A DNA stretch of 64,000 nt from Serratia liquefaciens. GTDB taxonomy: Bacteria; Pseudomonadota; Gammaproteobacteria; Enterobacterales; Enterobacteriaceae. The number at the start of each line of letters is the position of its first letter. Position 1 is the stretch's first letter. Below, piece after piece: positions 9,045-15,831 of the stretch. A model generated the notes under the pieces. That model saw only the letters and a list, made by a program, of their open reading frames with translations, was not told where the DNA came from and searched no databases. Both the position numbers and the translations under genes were made by a program. The DNA is taken from contig NZ_CP088930.1 in the NCBI RefSeq assembly GCF_027594825.1, positions 372,001 through 436,000 on the forward strand, read 5' to 3'.

Positions 9045-9314
9045 TTACCTCTCGCCGGTCAGCGCCACCAGCGCCTGGTACAGCGGTCGGGCATTGCCCG
9101 GCCCCACCACCAGCTGATATTCGGTCGTCAGGCGTGGCGTGTCGACCTCCAGCAGCGCTTTGACCCCGTTCAGACCATCGATAGCTGGTCGTTCCAGCCG
9201 CCCGGCATCGCGCAGTTCCACCCTGATACGGCTGGCGCAGTAGCGTATTTTGGTCAGGTTTTCCGCTCCGCCAAAGGCGGCCAGCACCGACGCCGCAAGC
9301 TGATGTGTTTCCAT
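9045..9314 (-). CDS. Stand-alone PTS EIIB-like domain protein
   Basis: An 89-aa protein that is a single glucose/sucrose-type EIIB domain. The pattern FGGAENLTKIRYCASRIRVELRD carries the candidate phospho-cysteine at position 26, matching the family motif of GG-N-I followed by C-x-T/S-R-I/L-R. It has no EIIC membrane part and no EIIA. The ATG at 9314 is preceded by GGAGG. The frame opens further upstream but without a ribosome site. It ends back to back with palR and carries an ATAGA-N5-TCTAT site upstream, so it may belong to the PalR regulon. It could be a phosphorylation sensor or a remnant of a PTS transporter. I cannot tell which. Confidence 0.75.
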   Translation of the reverse strand: METHQLAASVLAAFGGAENLTKIRYCASRIRVELRDAGRLERPAIDGLNGVKALLEVDTPRLTTEYQLVVGPGNARPLYQALVALTGER

Positions 9315-9373
9315 TGTGCCTCCAGAAAAAGATTGCCTATGCAACAACAGCATAGAGCCGTCGGCGGGCCGAA

Positions 9374-9414
9374 GTGAAATTGGTTTCACCCACGGCAATA
9401 TAGAGGGAATCTAT
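9374..9414. promoter_or_regulatory. Two inverted repeats upstream of the EIIB-like gene
   Basis: ATAGAGGGAATCTAT at 9400-9414 has the same ATAGA-N5-TCTAT arrangement as the palE-palR palindrome. A second perfect inverted repeat, GTGAAA-TTGG-TTTCAC, lies at 9374-9389. Its 8-nt gap between GTGA and TCAC does not fit the CRP site, which needs 6, so its binding protein is unknown. Both lie within 100 bp of the start at 9314. Confidence 0.5.
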
Positions 9415-9504
9415 GGCGTGCGAAAAACATCGATCAATGATGTCACCCCGCCGTCATCGGCGTTATGGTGGGTCCTTGGATCATAGAATTATCAGGGACC
9501 GCAG

Positions 9505-9588
9505 ATGAACCGATTAATCTGGGCTATCGTTATATCATTACTGATCGTTTTTCTGCTGCTGTACATCATGACTGGCGCGAAGGTCTGA
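9505..9588 (+). CDS. 27-aa single-pass membrane miniprotein
   Basis: The ATG at 9505 follows CAGGGACCGCAG, giving a GGGA ribosome site. It encodes MNRLIWAIVISLLIVFLLLY plus seven more residues. The peptide is one hydrophobic helix with a short polar C terminus containing one lysine. It is followed 52 bp later by a small lipoprotein gene on the same strand, probably in one transcript. I do not recognise a named family, and such short genes are usually missed by gene callers. The evidence is the ribosome site, the uninterrupted hydrophobic segment and the position. Confidence 0.45.
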   Translation: MNRLIWAIVISLLIVFLLLYIMTGAKV

Positions 9589-9640
9589 AGCCTGTGGCTG
9601 CGCCCCGAAACCGACAGTAGCGTGACTGAAGGAGTATGAA

Positions 9641-9814
9641 ATGAAAGCGATAATTCCTGCGCTGCTGATTTTTGTGCTTTCCGGCTGTATTGGCAGAGGT
9701 GGCCCGCAAGACGTGCCGCCCCCGCCGGTACATAATGACCCGCAAACCTGCAACAACACTTCCGCCAGCGCCAACAGCGACTGTTCGCAATCTGTCGTAC
9801 CGGCTATGCACTAA
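9641..9814 (+). CDS. Small lipoprotein, 57 aa
   Basis: The ATG at 9641 follows GAAGGAGTATGAA. The protein has a lipoprotein signal (MKAIIPALLIFVLSGC) with the lipobox LSGC, lipidated Cys16. A short mature part contains a PPPP run and two further cysteines (Cys37 and Cys48) that could form a disulfide. It lies 52 bp after the 27-aa membrane peptide. No function can be given. Size and composition recall the many small enterobacterial lipoproteins of unknown role. Confidence 0.65.
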   Translation: MKAIIPALLIFVLSGCIGRGGPQDVPPPPVHNDPQTCNNTSASANSDCSQSVVPAMH

Positions 9815-9835
9815 CGCCAGCAAGGCGGGCCGCGA

Positions 9836-10501
9836 TCAGATCTCTATGCGCAGGCCCGCCGCTTTCCAGTCTGGAAACCCCTCTTCCAGCCTGCGGGCTT
9901 CGCGACCTTTGGCGCGTAGGGCGACCACGGCGTTAACCGAAAGCACGCAGTAAGGACCGCGACAATAGGCGACCACTTCACGATCTTTGGGCAATTCGGC
10001 TAACCGACGCTCAAGTTCTTCCAACGGAATGTTCAATGCGCCTGGCAAATGCCCCAGCGCATACTCTTCATGCGGGCGTACGTCGAGCAAAATTACGCCG
10101 TTTTCCTCCATCCGCGACAGCAACTCTTCACGCGAGATAGCCTCTAACGCCTCAGGCTGCTGCAGGCTGTCCGTCACCAGCGCGCGGATTTCCGCTCGGT
10201 TATGTTCCGCATACTGACGCAGTGCCGACAGCAGGGTTAACACCGGGCCATCACCGAGACGATACAGGACCTGTTTGCCTTCCCGTCGGCTCTGCACAAA
10301 CCCACTGCGTTTCAAGTGTTGCAGGTGCTGCGAAGCATTGGCGATCGTCAGCCCGGCAAGTGCCGCCAGCCGCTCCACCGCTCGCTCACCCTGGGCAATA
10401 TGCTCCAGCAACATCAGCCGATGCGCGTTCCCCAAGCTGCGTGCCAATTCCGCCAACTCGGCAAACAACTGCGGCTGAGGATCGTTATCCTTGGTTGACA
10501 T
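9836..10501 (-). CDS. ArsR-type regulator fused to a rhodanese domain
   Basis: A 221-aa two-domain protein. Residues ~10-95 form an ArsR winged helix (NAHRLMLLEHIAQGERAVERLAALAGL, then recognition helix NASQHLQHLKRSG). Residues ~125-220 form a rhodanese domain with DVRPHEEYALGHLPGA and the active-site loop CRGPYC, catalytic Cys180. Such fusions are thought to sense reactive sulfur or oxidised thiols rather than metals, because the usual ArsR metal cysteines are absent. It is divergent from the DUF2938 membrane protein, with a 20-bp palindrome between them (10522-10541). It probably represses that gene and itself. GAGGA precedes the ATG. Confidence 0.8.
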   Translation of the reverse strand: MSTKDNDPQPQLFAELAELARSLGNAHRLMLLEHIAQGERAVERLAALAGLTIANASQHLQHLKRSGFVQSRREGKQVLYRLGDGPVLTLLSALRQYAEHNRAEIRALVTDSLQQPEALEAISREELLSRMEENGVILLDVRPHEEYALGHLPGALNIPLEELERRLAELPKDREVVAYCRGPYCVLSVNAVVALRAKGREARRLEEGFPDWKAAGLRIEI

Positions 10502-10521
10502 TCCATCCGTCCTCTTTCATC

Positions 10522-10541
10522 ATTCAATAAATCAATTGAAT
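10522..10541. promoter_or_regulatory. Putative ArsR-type operator
   Basis: The inverted repeat ATTCAAT-N6-ATTGAAT lies in the 100-bp divergent region between the ArsR-rhodanese gene and the DUF2938 gene. The outer half-sites and spacing are the same as in the operator ahead of the other ArsR gene in this window (48892-48911). Binding by the adjacent regulator is an inference. Confidence 0.6.
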
Positions 10542-10601
10542 GATAGTATATCAAAAACACCATGAAGAATCGACTACGCCCCAAGACAAGGAAAATAGAC
10601 A

Positions 10602-11099
10602 GTGAATAACGGAATGGAGTTTATCGTGGCATCGTTAACGATTGGCGCCGGAGCCACCTTGGTAATGGATCTTTGGGGGTTGTTGCTCAAGCGAGTGTTT
10701 GGCATCCCTTCGCTAAACTACGCGATGGTGGGCCGCTGGATCGGACATTTTCCGCGCGGCCGTTTTAGGCATGGCAACATTGGGCAGGCAGCGCAGGTGC
10801 GCTTCGAAAAGCCGATCGGCTGGGGGGCCCATTACGCTATAGGGGTTCTGTTCGCCGCTCTGCTGCTGGCACTCTGCGGGCAAGACTGGCTACGCCACCC
10901 TACGCTGTTACCGGCATTGGCGTTCGGTCTGGTCAGCGTCTGCGCGCCCTTTTTCCTGATGCAGCCCGGCATGGGTGCCGGTGTCGCGGCCAGCAAAACG
11001 CCTAACCCGCCGGTAGCACGGTTGCGCAGCCTGATGACCCACGCCGTGTTCGGCGCGGGCCTTTACCTCAGCGCCTTCCTTTGCGCCGGGCTGTGGTAG
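10602..11099 (+). CDS. DUF2938 integral membrane protein
   Basis: A 165-aa protein with four to five hydrophobic segments, the first being FIVASLTIGAGATLVMDLWGLLL. The overall pattern, including YAMVGRWIGHFPRGRF and WGAHYAIG, is that of the DUF2938 family. A GTG start at 10602 is chosen because AAGGAAA lies 5-11 nt upstream. The in-frame ATG at 10614 is the alternative. It is divergent from the ArsR-rhodanese regulator, which suggests a role in sulfur or thiol stress, perhaps export. No biochemical function is known to me. Confidence 0.7.
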   Translation: MNNGMEFIVASLTIGAGATLVMDLWGLLLKRVFGIPSLNYAMVGRWIGHFPRGRFRHGNIGQAAQVRFEKPIGWGAHYAIGVLFAALLLALCGQDWLRHPTLLPALAFGLVSVCAPFFLMQPGMGAGVAASKTPNPPVARLRSLMTHAVFGAGLYLSAFLCAGLW

Positions 11100-11104
11100 C
11101 CGAA

Positions 11105-13531
11105 TTAAGAAGATTGCTCTTCTTCGTTGGCCAGATTTTTCGCCTGCTGTTTCATAAACACCACTTCCTGCGGGCTGGACATGCTGACACGGTGCGCCCG
11201 CAGTAATTTGAGAATATTGAACAACAGTTCGCTCTTGGTGGAGCCGACCATGCGCGGGCTGGCGACATAACCGGTCACGCTGAGGATAATGCCGTCCGGG
11301 CCGAGCTGGCTGAAGCGAACATAGGGCGCCGGGGCATCCAGAATGGCTTCATATTCCTGATAAGCGCTGAGCAGGATGTTGCGAACCTGCTCCGGATCGA
11401 TATCCGTCGGGAAGGTCAACGCGATGGTCACCACCCCTTGCGCATTGCCCATGGTGGCATTACGCACGTTTTGTGAGATGAGCTGAGAGTTAGGTACGAT
11501 CATCGTCGAGCGGTCGCTAAGCTGGATCTCGGTGGCGCGCACATTGATACGGCGCACGTCCCCCTCCACACCGCCGATACCGATCATATCGCCGACTTTC
11601 ACCGGGCGTTCGGTCAGCAAAATCAAACCGGAGATAAAGTTCTTCACGATTTCCTGCAAACCAAAACCGATACCCACAGACAAGGCGCTGACGATCCAGG
11701 CCAGATTGTTCCACTGGATACCCAGTGCCGCCAGGGTAATCAGGATCAACAACACATAGCCCACGTTGCTGAACAGCGTTACCAACGACGCGCGGATCCC
11801 GATGTCAGAAATGGTTTTAGGCAGCAGTTCCTGGCTTAACCAGCGCTGGGTAACTCGCAGAATATAGATGCCAATAGCCAGGCAAATCACCGCATTGATC
11901 AGGTTACCGGGCACAATGTTCAGTTGTTTCAGCCCTTCACCGCTAAGAATGGCGATGATTTTTTCCAACAGCGAGTTGGGCGTAGTGGTGCCAAACGAGC
12001 CGTTAAACAGCGAGACAATCATCAATAACAGCAGCGAGCACTTGGCGATGGCGGTGAAGATAATCGCCATCTGCTCCAGGTGGCGATCCTTAAAATTAAG
12101 CGACTTCTTAAGCATCTTGCCGCTGGCGGTCTGCGGCGAGAAGATGGCGCCGCACAGGTCAGTGGCGAACAGCACCAGAAAATAGAACGCCATTAGCACC
12201 AGCGCGATCCAAATCACCTGATAGGTCAGGAAACGGGCGAAAGCGATATACCCCACCAGCAGCGAGAGCAAGATCACCGTTGAGCACACCAGCGTGCTCA
12301 TATGCAGTATGCCACTGAGGGTGGAACGCTTCTCTACGTGTTCGCCCTGCTGTTCCAGCCGACGGCGGATACGCTGAGAGCGCAGCGGCATCGCCAGCAA
12401 GACCATGCCAATCAAGCCGGCAACCAGACCGTTACCGAAAATGGTGGTGCTCAAACTGGCGCTGACGGCATTATTGATCAGTTCTACCGTCCCAAATGCC
12501 AATGCCAACCCGGCCAGCAGCGGTGAGAAATAGCGTAAACCTGAGGCAACCGCATTATCCAGGGTACCAAGGCGCCACGAGGGACGATTAAGTGACAGCG
12601 TTGCACGCCCCAGTCCGGCAATCAGCGCGCAGAAGATCCCCAACTGATAAAAACTCTCGGCGAAGTCTTCCAGCATCACCGGTAAAGGCTGTACGCGAGT
12701 GAAGGTGAGGAACAGCAGGTTCAACGCGATGCTGGTGGTAACAACCGTCACGGTGACGGTCATGATCGCCATAAAACTGCGGCGTAAACGCCCATCCGGA
12801 AGAAAACGGATGCTCACCCAGGCCAGGAAACGTTCAGAAAAATAGCGTCCCCAGGACCAGATAGCCACCGCCAGCATCAGCAGCCCCAAAGTCCCGTAGC
12901 GCACATCTTCCTGCCAGCTGGTGTCCCACGCCTGTTGCATCGCGGCACCGAACTGATTCAGGCGCTGCACGTCATCATCGGCAGGTTTTACCACCGGCGA
13001 CCAAAATTTGGTACCCAGCACGCTACCAGTGTTCAACGCCAGTTGGCTTTTGAACGCGACGCGACGTAAATCACTGATTTGTTGCCCCAGATCGAGCACG
13101 CCAGCTCTCATCGCCTGTGCGCGTTGAACCGCCTCGTCGAGCTGCTTCTTGCTGTTATTGAGCGCATTACGTTGCTGCACCACCGCTGCGGTTTCCGCCA
13201 ACGCCCCGGCAGCCGGTTGCGGACCGAGCACATCCAACTGCGCCTGTAGCTTCTCTTGCGCCGGTTGCAAGTCGGCCGCGAGTTTTTCCAGCTTGGCGGC
13301 CAGATCGTCAGTGGTCAATTTCAGCTTACTGAGCTGGGTATCACTACTGGCTTTGGAAACCTGCTGTTTGATGCTGTCCAACTGCTTCTGGTAGTTTTTC
13401 AGCGCGGTCGCAGGATCCACCTGGCTTTCGGCTACCGGGGGATCATCCTGTGCGGCGACGCTGGTCAGCGGCGCCAACTGCAAGCCAAACAGCAGGAACA
13501 GGAAAAGAATAATTTGACGGGGCTTTAACAT
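11105..13531 (-). CDS. Large MscS-family mechanosensitive channel with DUF3772 domain
   Basis: An 808-aa inner-membrane protein. It has a cleavable signal peptide (MLKPRQIILFLFLLFGLQLA...TSVAAQ), then a periplasmic coiled-coil region (about 35-180) of the DUF3772 type. About ten to eleven membrane helices follow, then the MscS pore and beta domain (ALGIQWNNLAWIVSALSVGIG, with GLQEIVKNFISGLILLTERPVKVGD) at about residues 590-690. The gene ends with a charged tail. Family members gate under membrane tension to relieve osmotic downshock. Its size is in the range of the larger paralogues YbiO and YnaI, not the 286-aa MscS. Its stop lies 5 bp from the stop of the convergent DUF2938 gene. Confidence 0.8.
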   Translation of the reverse strand: MLKPRQIILFLFLLFGLQLAPLTSVAAQDDPPVAESQVDPATALKNYQKQLDSIKQQVSKASSDTQLSKLKLTTDDLAAKLEKLAADLQPAQEKLQAQLDVLGPQPAAGALAETAAVVQQRNALNNSKKQLDEAVQRAQAMRAGVLDLGQQISDLRRVAFKSQLALNTGSVLGTKFWSPVVKPADDDVQRLNQFGAAMQQAWDTSWQEDVRYGTLGLLMLAVAIWSWGRYFSERFLAWVSIRFLPDGRLRRSFMAIMTVTVTVVTTSIALNLLFLTFTRVQPLPVMLEDFAESFYQLGIFCALIAGLGRATLSLNRPSWRLGTLDNAVASGLRYFSPLLAGLALAFGTVELINNAVSASLSTTIFGNGLVAGLIGMVLLAMPLRSQRIRRRLEQQGEHVEKRSTLSGILHMSTLVCSTVILLSLLVGYIAFARFLTYQVIWIALVLMAFYFLVLFATDLCGAIFSPQTASGKMLKKSLNFKDRHLEQMAIIFTAIAKCSLLLLMIVSLFNGSFGTTTPNSLLEKIIAILSGEGLKQLNIVPGNLINAVICLAIGIYILRVTQRWLSQELLPKTISDIGIRASLVTLFSNVGYVLLILITLAALGIQWNNLAWIVSALSVGIGFGLQEIVKNFISGLILLTERPVKVGDMIGIGGVEGDVRRINVRATEIQLSDRSTMIVPNSQLISQNVRNATMGNAQGVVTIALTFPTDIDPEQVRNILLSAYQEYEAILDAPAPYVRFSQLGPDGIILSVTGYVASPRMVGSTKSELLFNILKLLRAHRVSMSSPQEVVFMKQQAKNLANEEEQSS

Positions 13532-13570
13532 AAATTCGGGGCTCAGCCTTTACATGATAGACAAACGAAA

Positions 13571-13600
13571 CAGGCGGGCCGGTACTCACCGACCCGCCTG
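13571..13600 (-). terminator. Strong hairpin upstream of the MscS-type gene
   Basis: A 13-bp stem (13571-13583 with 13588-13600, loop of 4) is fully paired only in the minus-strand RNA, where the single irregular position becomes a G-U pair. It is followed on that strand by TTTCGTTTGTC. It looks like an intrinsic terminator placed 40 bp before the channel gene start. It would end any minus-strand transcript begun between 13601 and ~13800, or attenuate the channel gene itself. Confidence 0.5.
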
Positions 13601-13824
13601 GCTAATCATAAACTGAGATTATGATAACTGCTTAATCTCCGCTTAAATATCAGTATTACTCCCATTCAGCACGATTATTCTTGCATTCAGGCCAACCGCT
13701 ATCCTCACGGCGCGTTTTCATCGGTTACGGTGCTGAAAAGCTGAATAATTTGCAGTAGCGCAACCCGGCAAAGCTCCCTATACTCAGCTCATTCATCAAC
13801 CAACGTTATAAAAGGAGGATTACT
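13601..13824. promoter_or_regulatory. Divergent promoter region of the channel and ABC-F genes
   Basis: No coding potential is seen. On the plus strand a good -10 box, TATACT at 13779-13784, lies 40 bp before the leader peptide start. No matching -35 at 17 bp is obvious. On the minus strand this segment would be the 5' part of the channel transcript, or a small RNA ending at the hairpin 13571-13600. Confidence 0.4.
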
Positions 13825-13908
13825 ATGCCGATGTGTGAATTGTTTTTTTACTCACACTTCTATAGTAATTGCCGCTGCTCAAGCATTACCGGTATCGTGC
13901 TGCGATAA
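13825..13908 (+). CDS. Leader peptide (27 aa) upstream of the ABC-F gene
   Basis: The ATG at 13825 is preceded by a very strong ribosome site, AAAGGAGG, with 5-nt spacing. The 27-codon frame ends in TAA at 13906. The peptide begins MPMCELFFYSHFYSNCRC and is rich in aromatic residues and cysteine. It is followed by ~114 nt of leader RNA with several hairpins and then the ABC-F gene. Ribosome-stalling leader peptides are an established means of regulating ABC-F and other antibiotic-resistance genes. That this one works the same way is my inference. Confidence 0.6.
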   Translation: MPMCELFFYSHFYSNCRCSSITGIVLR

Positions 13909-14016
13909 CCCAGGCTTGAGCGAAGCTTACTAAAATTTAAGTCCCTTCCCTCCGGCTTACCGGGTTGTCGTCAGCGATGTTTGACGATAGGCATACGCAT
14001 GCCTGTAACTCTTGAG
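13877..14016 (+). promoter_or_regulatory. Candidate attenuation structures in the ABC-F leader RNA
   Basis: GCTCAAGC (13877-13884), inside the last codons of the leader peptide, can pair with GCTTGAGC (13914-13921). Its core CTCAAG can instead pair with CTTGAG at 14011-14016, which includes the GAG of the ABC-F ribosome site. Two further hairpins lie between: TCGTCA/TGACGA (13968-13987) and GGCAT/ATGCC (13990-14003). A ribosome stalled in the leader ORF would cover the first strand and free the downstream ribosome site. This is a pairing model by eye, without energy calculation. Confidence 0.4.
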
Positions 14017-14022
14017 TAAGCA

Positions 14023-15750
14023 ATGAGCACACTACTTTCTGCATTATCTGTCGGCTACGACAACAATTTCGGCCCTCTGCTGGTTGAGGTTTCCTTCAGC
14101 CTGAAGAAAGGCGATCGCATTGGTTTAATCGGCCACAACGGCTGCGGTAAAAGCACCCTGCTTAAAATCCTCAGTGGCGATCTGCCCGCCAGCGCCGGTA
14201 GCGTAACCCCTGCCCACCAGTGTCTGATGGCGCGGGTAGAACAACACCTGCCCGAAGCGCTGCATGACTGCAGCCTGCTGGATGCGGTATTGGCGCGGTT
14301 ACCCGAAAATCAACGTGTCAGTGAAAGCTGGCAAGGCGAGGTGCTGCTAAGCAGCCTGGGCTTTGCGCCTGAGTCATGGACGCTGACCGCGGGCACGCTG
14401 AGCGGCGGTCAGCATACGCGCTTGCTGTTAGCGCGCGCGTTGATTCGCCAACCTGACCTGCTGTTGCTTGATGAGCCGAGCAATCACCTGGACTTGCCCA
14501 CGCTGCTGTGGCTGGAGCGATTTCTGCAAAACTGGTCCGGCAGCTTCGTGCTGGTATCCCACGATCGTCACCTGTTGGATCAGGTCACCAACTGCACCTG
14601 GATCCTGCGCGATAAGACCCTGCAGTTTTTCCGCCTGCCCTGTACCGCCGCACGCCAGGCGCTGGAGGAACAGGATGAGGCGGATGCGCATCGCCGTCAG
14701 GCGGAACAGAAAGAGATCGACCGTGTGGCGAAAAGCGCCCAGCGGCTGGCCGTGTGGGGCCGGGTTTACGATAACGAAGACCTGGCTCGCAAGGCCAAAC
14801 AAATGGAAAAACGCGTTGATCGGCTGAAAGAAGAGCAAACCACGCTGAGCGCAGGCAGCCAATGGCGGCTCAGGTTAAAGGGCGAGGCGCTGGATGCCGA
14901 TCGCCTGCTGGCCTTGCCGCAGCTGGACGTGCGCCCGGCGGCGGAGGCTCCGGTTCTGTTCAGGCTGGCATCGTTGCGGGTCAAAAGCGGGGATCGCATC
15001 GCCATCGTCGGGCGTAACGGCTGTGGCAAATCTTCGCTGCTACATCATCTGTGGCGTGAGTATCAGGATGCAAGCCATCGAGAAGCCGTGTTCCACCCGC
15101 GAGTCCGCATCGGCTATTACGATCAGAGCCTGCAGCAACTGCGTGACGACGACACGCTGAGCGAGGCGCTGTCGCATTTCGCGCCGCTGACCGAGGAACA
15201 GCGGAAAATGGCGCTGATCGGTGCCGGATTCCCTTACCTGCGCCATCAGCAACGCATCAGCACCCTCAGCGGCGGCGAGCGTTCGCGCCTGCTGTTTGTC
15301 GGGCTGACGCTGGCCAACTACTCTCTGTTATTGCTCGACGAGCCGACCAACCACCTGGATATGGAAGGCAAAGAGGAGCTGGCCGAGACCCTGCGTCAGT
15401 TTGAAGGCGCAGTGATGCTGGTCACCCACGACCGAATGCTGATCGAAAATAGCTGTAACCGCTTCTGGTTGATTGACCAGCAACGGCTGGAAGAGTGGCA
15501 GGATCTGGAGCCGGTCTACGACCGATTGGCACAAGCGCCGGAGGCCACGCCAATGACCACCTCGCCCGAGCAGCCTGCCAGTTGTGAATTGCAGCATGCG
15601 GACGAGGAGCGGCTGTTGGCCGCGCTGTTTGAACTGGAAAGCAAACTGCAAGAAGATCTGGCGCGTAAACCCAAGCATCAAAAAGTACAGCTGCAGCAGC
15701 AATGGCGAAGTGAAATCGCGAGCCTTACCGCACAGTTAAATTTGGACTAA
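14023..15750 (+). CDS. ABC-F family ribosome-associated ATPase
   Basis: A 575-aa soluble protein with two ABC domains and no membrane part. Walker A sites are GHNGCGKST (about 37-45) and GRNGCGKSS (about 330). Signature motifs are LSGGQHTRLLLARAL and LSGGERSRLLF. Walker B motifs end in DEPSNHLD and DEPTNHLD, the second of which is diagnostic for ABC-F. The charged inter-domain linker (about 225-290) is the part that reaches the ribosomal P/E site in ABC-F proteins. A short coiled coil ends the protein. It is not obviously EttA, Uup, YheS or YbiT by length or motifs. A role in translation or in antibiotic protection is likely, and the leader peptide supports it. The start at 14023 is preceded by GAGTAAG. 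Confidence 0.8.
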   Translation: MSTLLSALSVGYDNNFGPLLVEVSFSLKKGDRIGLIGHNGCGKSTLLKILSGDLPASAGSVTPAHQCLMARVEQHLPEALHDCSLLDAVLARLPENQRVSESWQGEVLLSSLGFAPESWTLTAGTLSGGQHTRLLLARALIRQPDLLLLDEPSNHLDLPTLLWLERFLQNWSGSFVLVSHDRHLLDQVTNCTWILRDKTLQFFRLPCTAARQALEEQDEADAHRRQAEQKEIDRVAKSAQRLAVWGRVYDNEDLARKAKQMEKRVDRLKEEQTTLSAGSQWRLRLKGEALDADRLLALPQLDVRPAAEAPVLFRLASLRVKSGDRIAIVGRNGCGKSSLLHHLWREYQDASHREAVFHPRVRIGYYDQSLQQLRDDDTLSEALSHFAPLTEEQRKMALIGAGFPYLRHQQRISTLSGGERSRLLFVGLTLANYSLLLLDEPTNHLDMEGKEELAETLRQFEGAVMLVTHDRMLIENSCNRFWLIDQQRLEEWQDLEPVYDRLAQAPEATPMTTSPEQPASCELQHADEERLLAALFELESKLQEDLARKPKHQKVQLQQQWRSEIASLTAQLNLD

Positions 15751-15752
15751 CC

Positions 15753-15812
15753 TTTACGGGCCGCCTGCGGGCGGCCTTTTAATTTACGGGCCGCCTGCGG
15801 GCGGCCTTTTAA
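15753..15812 (+). terminator. Tandem duplicated intrinsic terminator
   Basis: A 30-bp unit is repeated exactly twice (15753-15782 and 15783-15812). Each copy contains the stem GGCCGCC/GGCGGCC with a TGCG loop followed by TTTTAA. It lies just after the ABC-F stop and before the end of the convergent TetR gene. The two copies in series should make termination very tight. Confidence 0.85.
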
Positions 15813-15831
15813 TCTGCCTGAATCAGAGGCC

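Noticed and set aside
9374..9389. GTGAAATTGGTTTCAC as a CRP site
   Set aside because: The spacing between GTGA and TCAC is 8 bp, while CRP needs 6. Kept only as an unassigned inverted repeat.
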